Part shown: in pieces, positions 5,373-5,428 of the stretch
Numbering within the stretch: the first letter of the stretch is position 1
How the letters are laid out: the number at the start of each line of letters is the position of its first letter
Assembly (NCBI GenBank): GCA_019415505.1
Contig: DXZC01000137.1
Coordinates: forward strand, 1-5,428
From: Peptococcaceae bacterium
GTDB taxonomy: Bacteria; Bacillota; Dehalobacteriia; UBA7702
Length of the DNA stretch: 5,428 nucleotides
Direction of reading: 5' to 3'
Translations under genes and position numbers: made by a program
Notes under the pieces: model-generated
The model's input: the letters and a program-made list of their open reading frames with translations, nothing else
Database searches by the model: none
What the model was told of the DNA's origin: nothing

Positions 5373-5428
5373 TCTTTATTTATATAATTGGGATGCTTTA
5401 TGAATGGAAAACACCTTATTGTTAGAGC

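Noticed and set aside
5383..5428. A TATAAT at 5383-5388 and a plus-strand ATG at 5400 (MNGKHLIVR, open to the window edge) as a divergent gene.
   Set aside because: Only nine codons are visible. There is no proper Shine-Dalgarno, and the ATG would lie about five bases from the predicted transcript start. No good -35 box is found at proper spacing (TTGTCA is too close; TTAACT is weak). Not enough to annotate.

Overview
The window is a cobalamin (vitamin B12) locus, most likely from an anaerobic Bacillota (Clostridia or Negativicutes). Pointers to this are strong AAAGGAGG/AGGAGG ribosome binding sites, AT-rich sigma-70-type promoters, intrinsic terminators, cobalamin riboswitches that appear to act by attenuation, and the anaerobic (early cobalt insertion) chelatase CbiK. 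The lineage is an inference; no phylogenetic marker is present.

Layout from left to right. (1) Positions 1-117, minus strand: the first 39 codons of a probable membrane protein, cut by the window edge. It is preceded by its own leader RNA: promoter 317-345, a compact cobalamin-type aptamer 212-304, and an intrinsic terminator 143-169. (2) Positions 441-1475, plus strand: a CobD-type PLP enzyme (threonine-phosphate decarboxylase) that makes the aminopropanol linker of the nucleotide loop. I see no riboswitch in front of it. (3) Positions 1483-1528: a strong terminator reading in both directions, between the convergent cobD and cbiK. (4) Positions 5372 down to 1543, minus strand: one tightly packed operon. 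It runs promoter, cobalamin riboswitch with antiterminator/terminator switch, cbiM, cbiN, cbiQ, cbiO, cbiK. The genes overlap or are separated by at most 14 bases. (5) Positions 5373-5428: AT-rich sequence upstream of that operon with no gene I can support.

How the parts work together: CbiM, CbiN, CbiQ and CbiO form the energy-coupling-factor cobalt importer, and CbiK inserts the imported Co2+ into the sirohydrochlorin-type precursor. Making importer and chelatase from one mRNA links metal supply to metal use. High cobalamin should terminate the operon in its leader. CobD acts much later in the pathway and has its own promoter region. The partial gene at the left edge carries the second riboswitch, so it probably belongs to B12 supply or to a B12-sparing function, but 39 residues do not identify it.

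The core genes are canonical, and I do not see an undescribed system. The parts most worth a second look are the riboswitch-controlled unknown membrane protein, the unusual B12 box of its aptamer, and the mutually exclusive hairpins readable in the cbiM leader.
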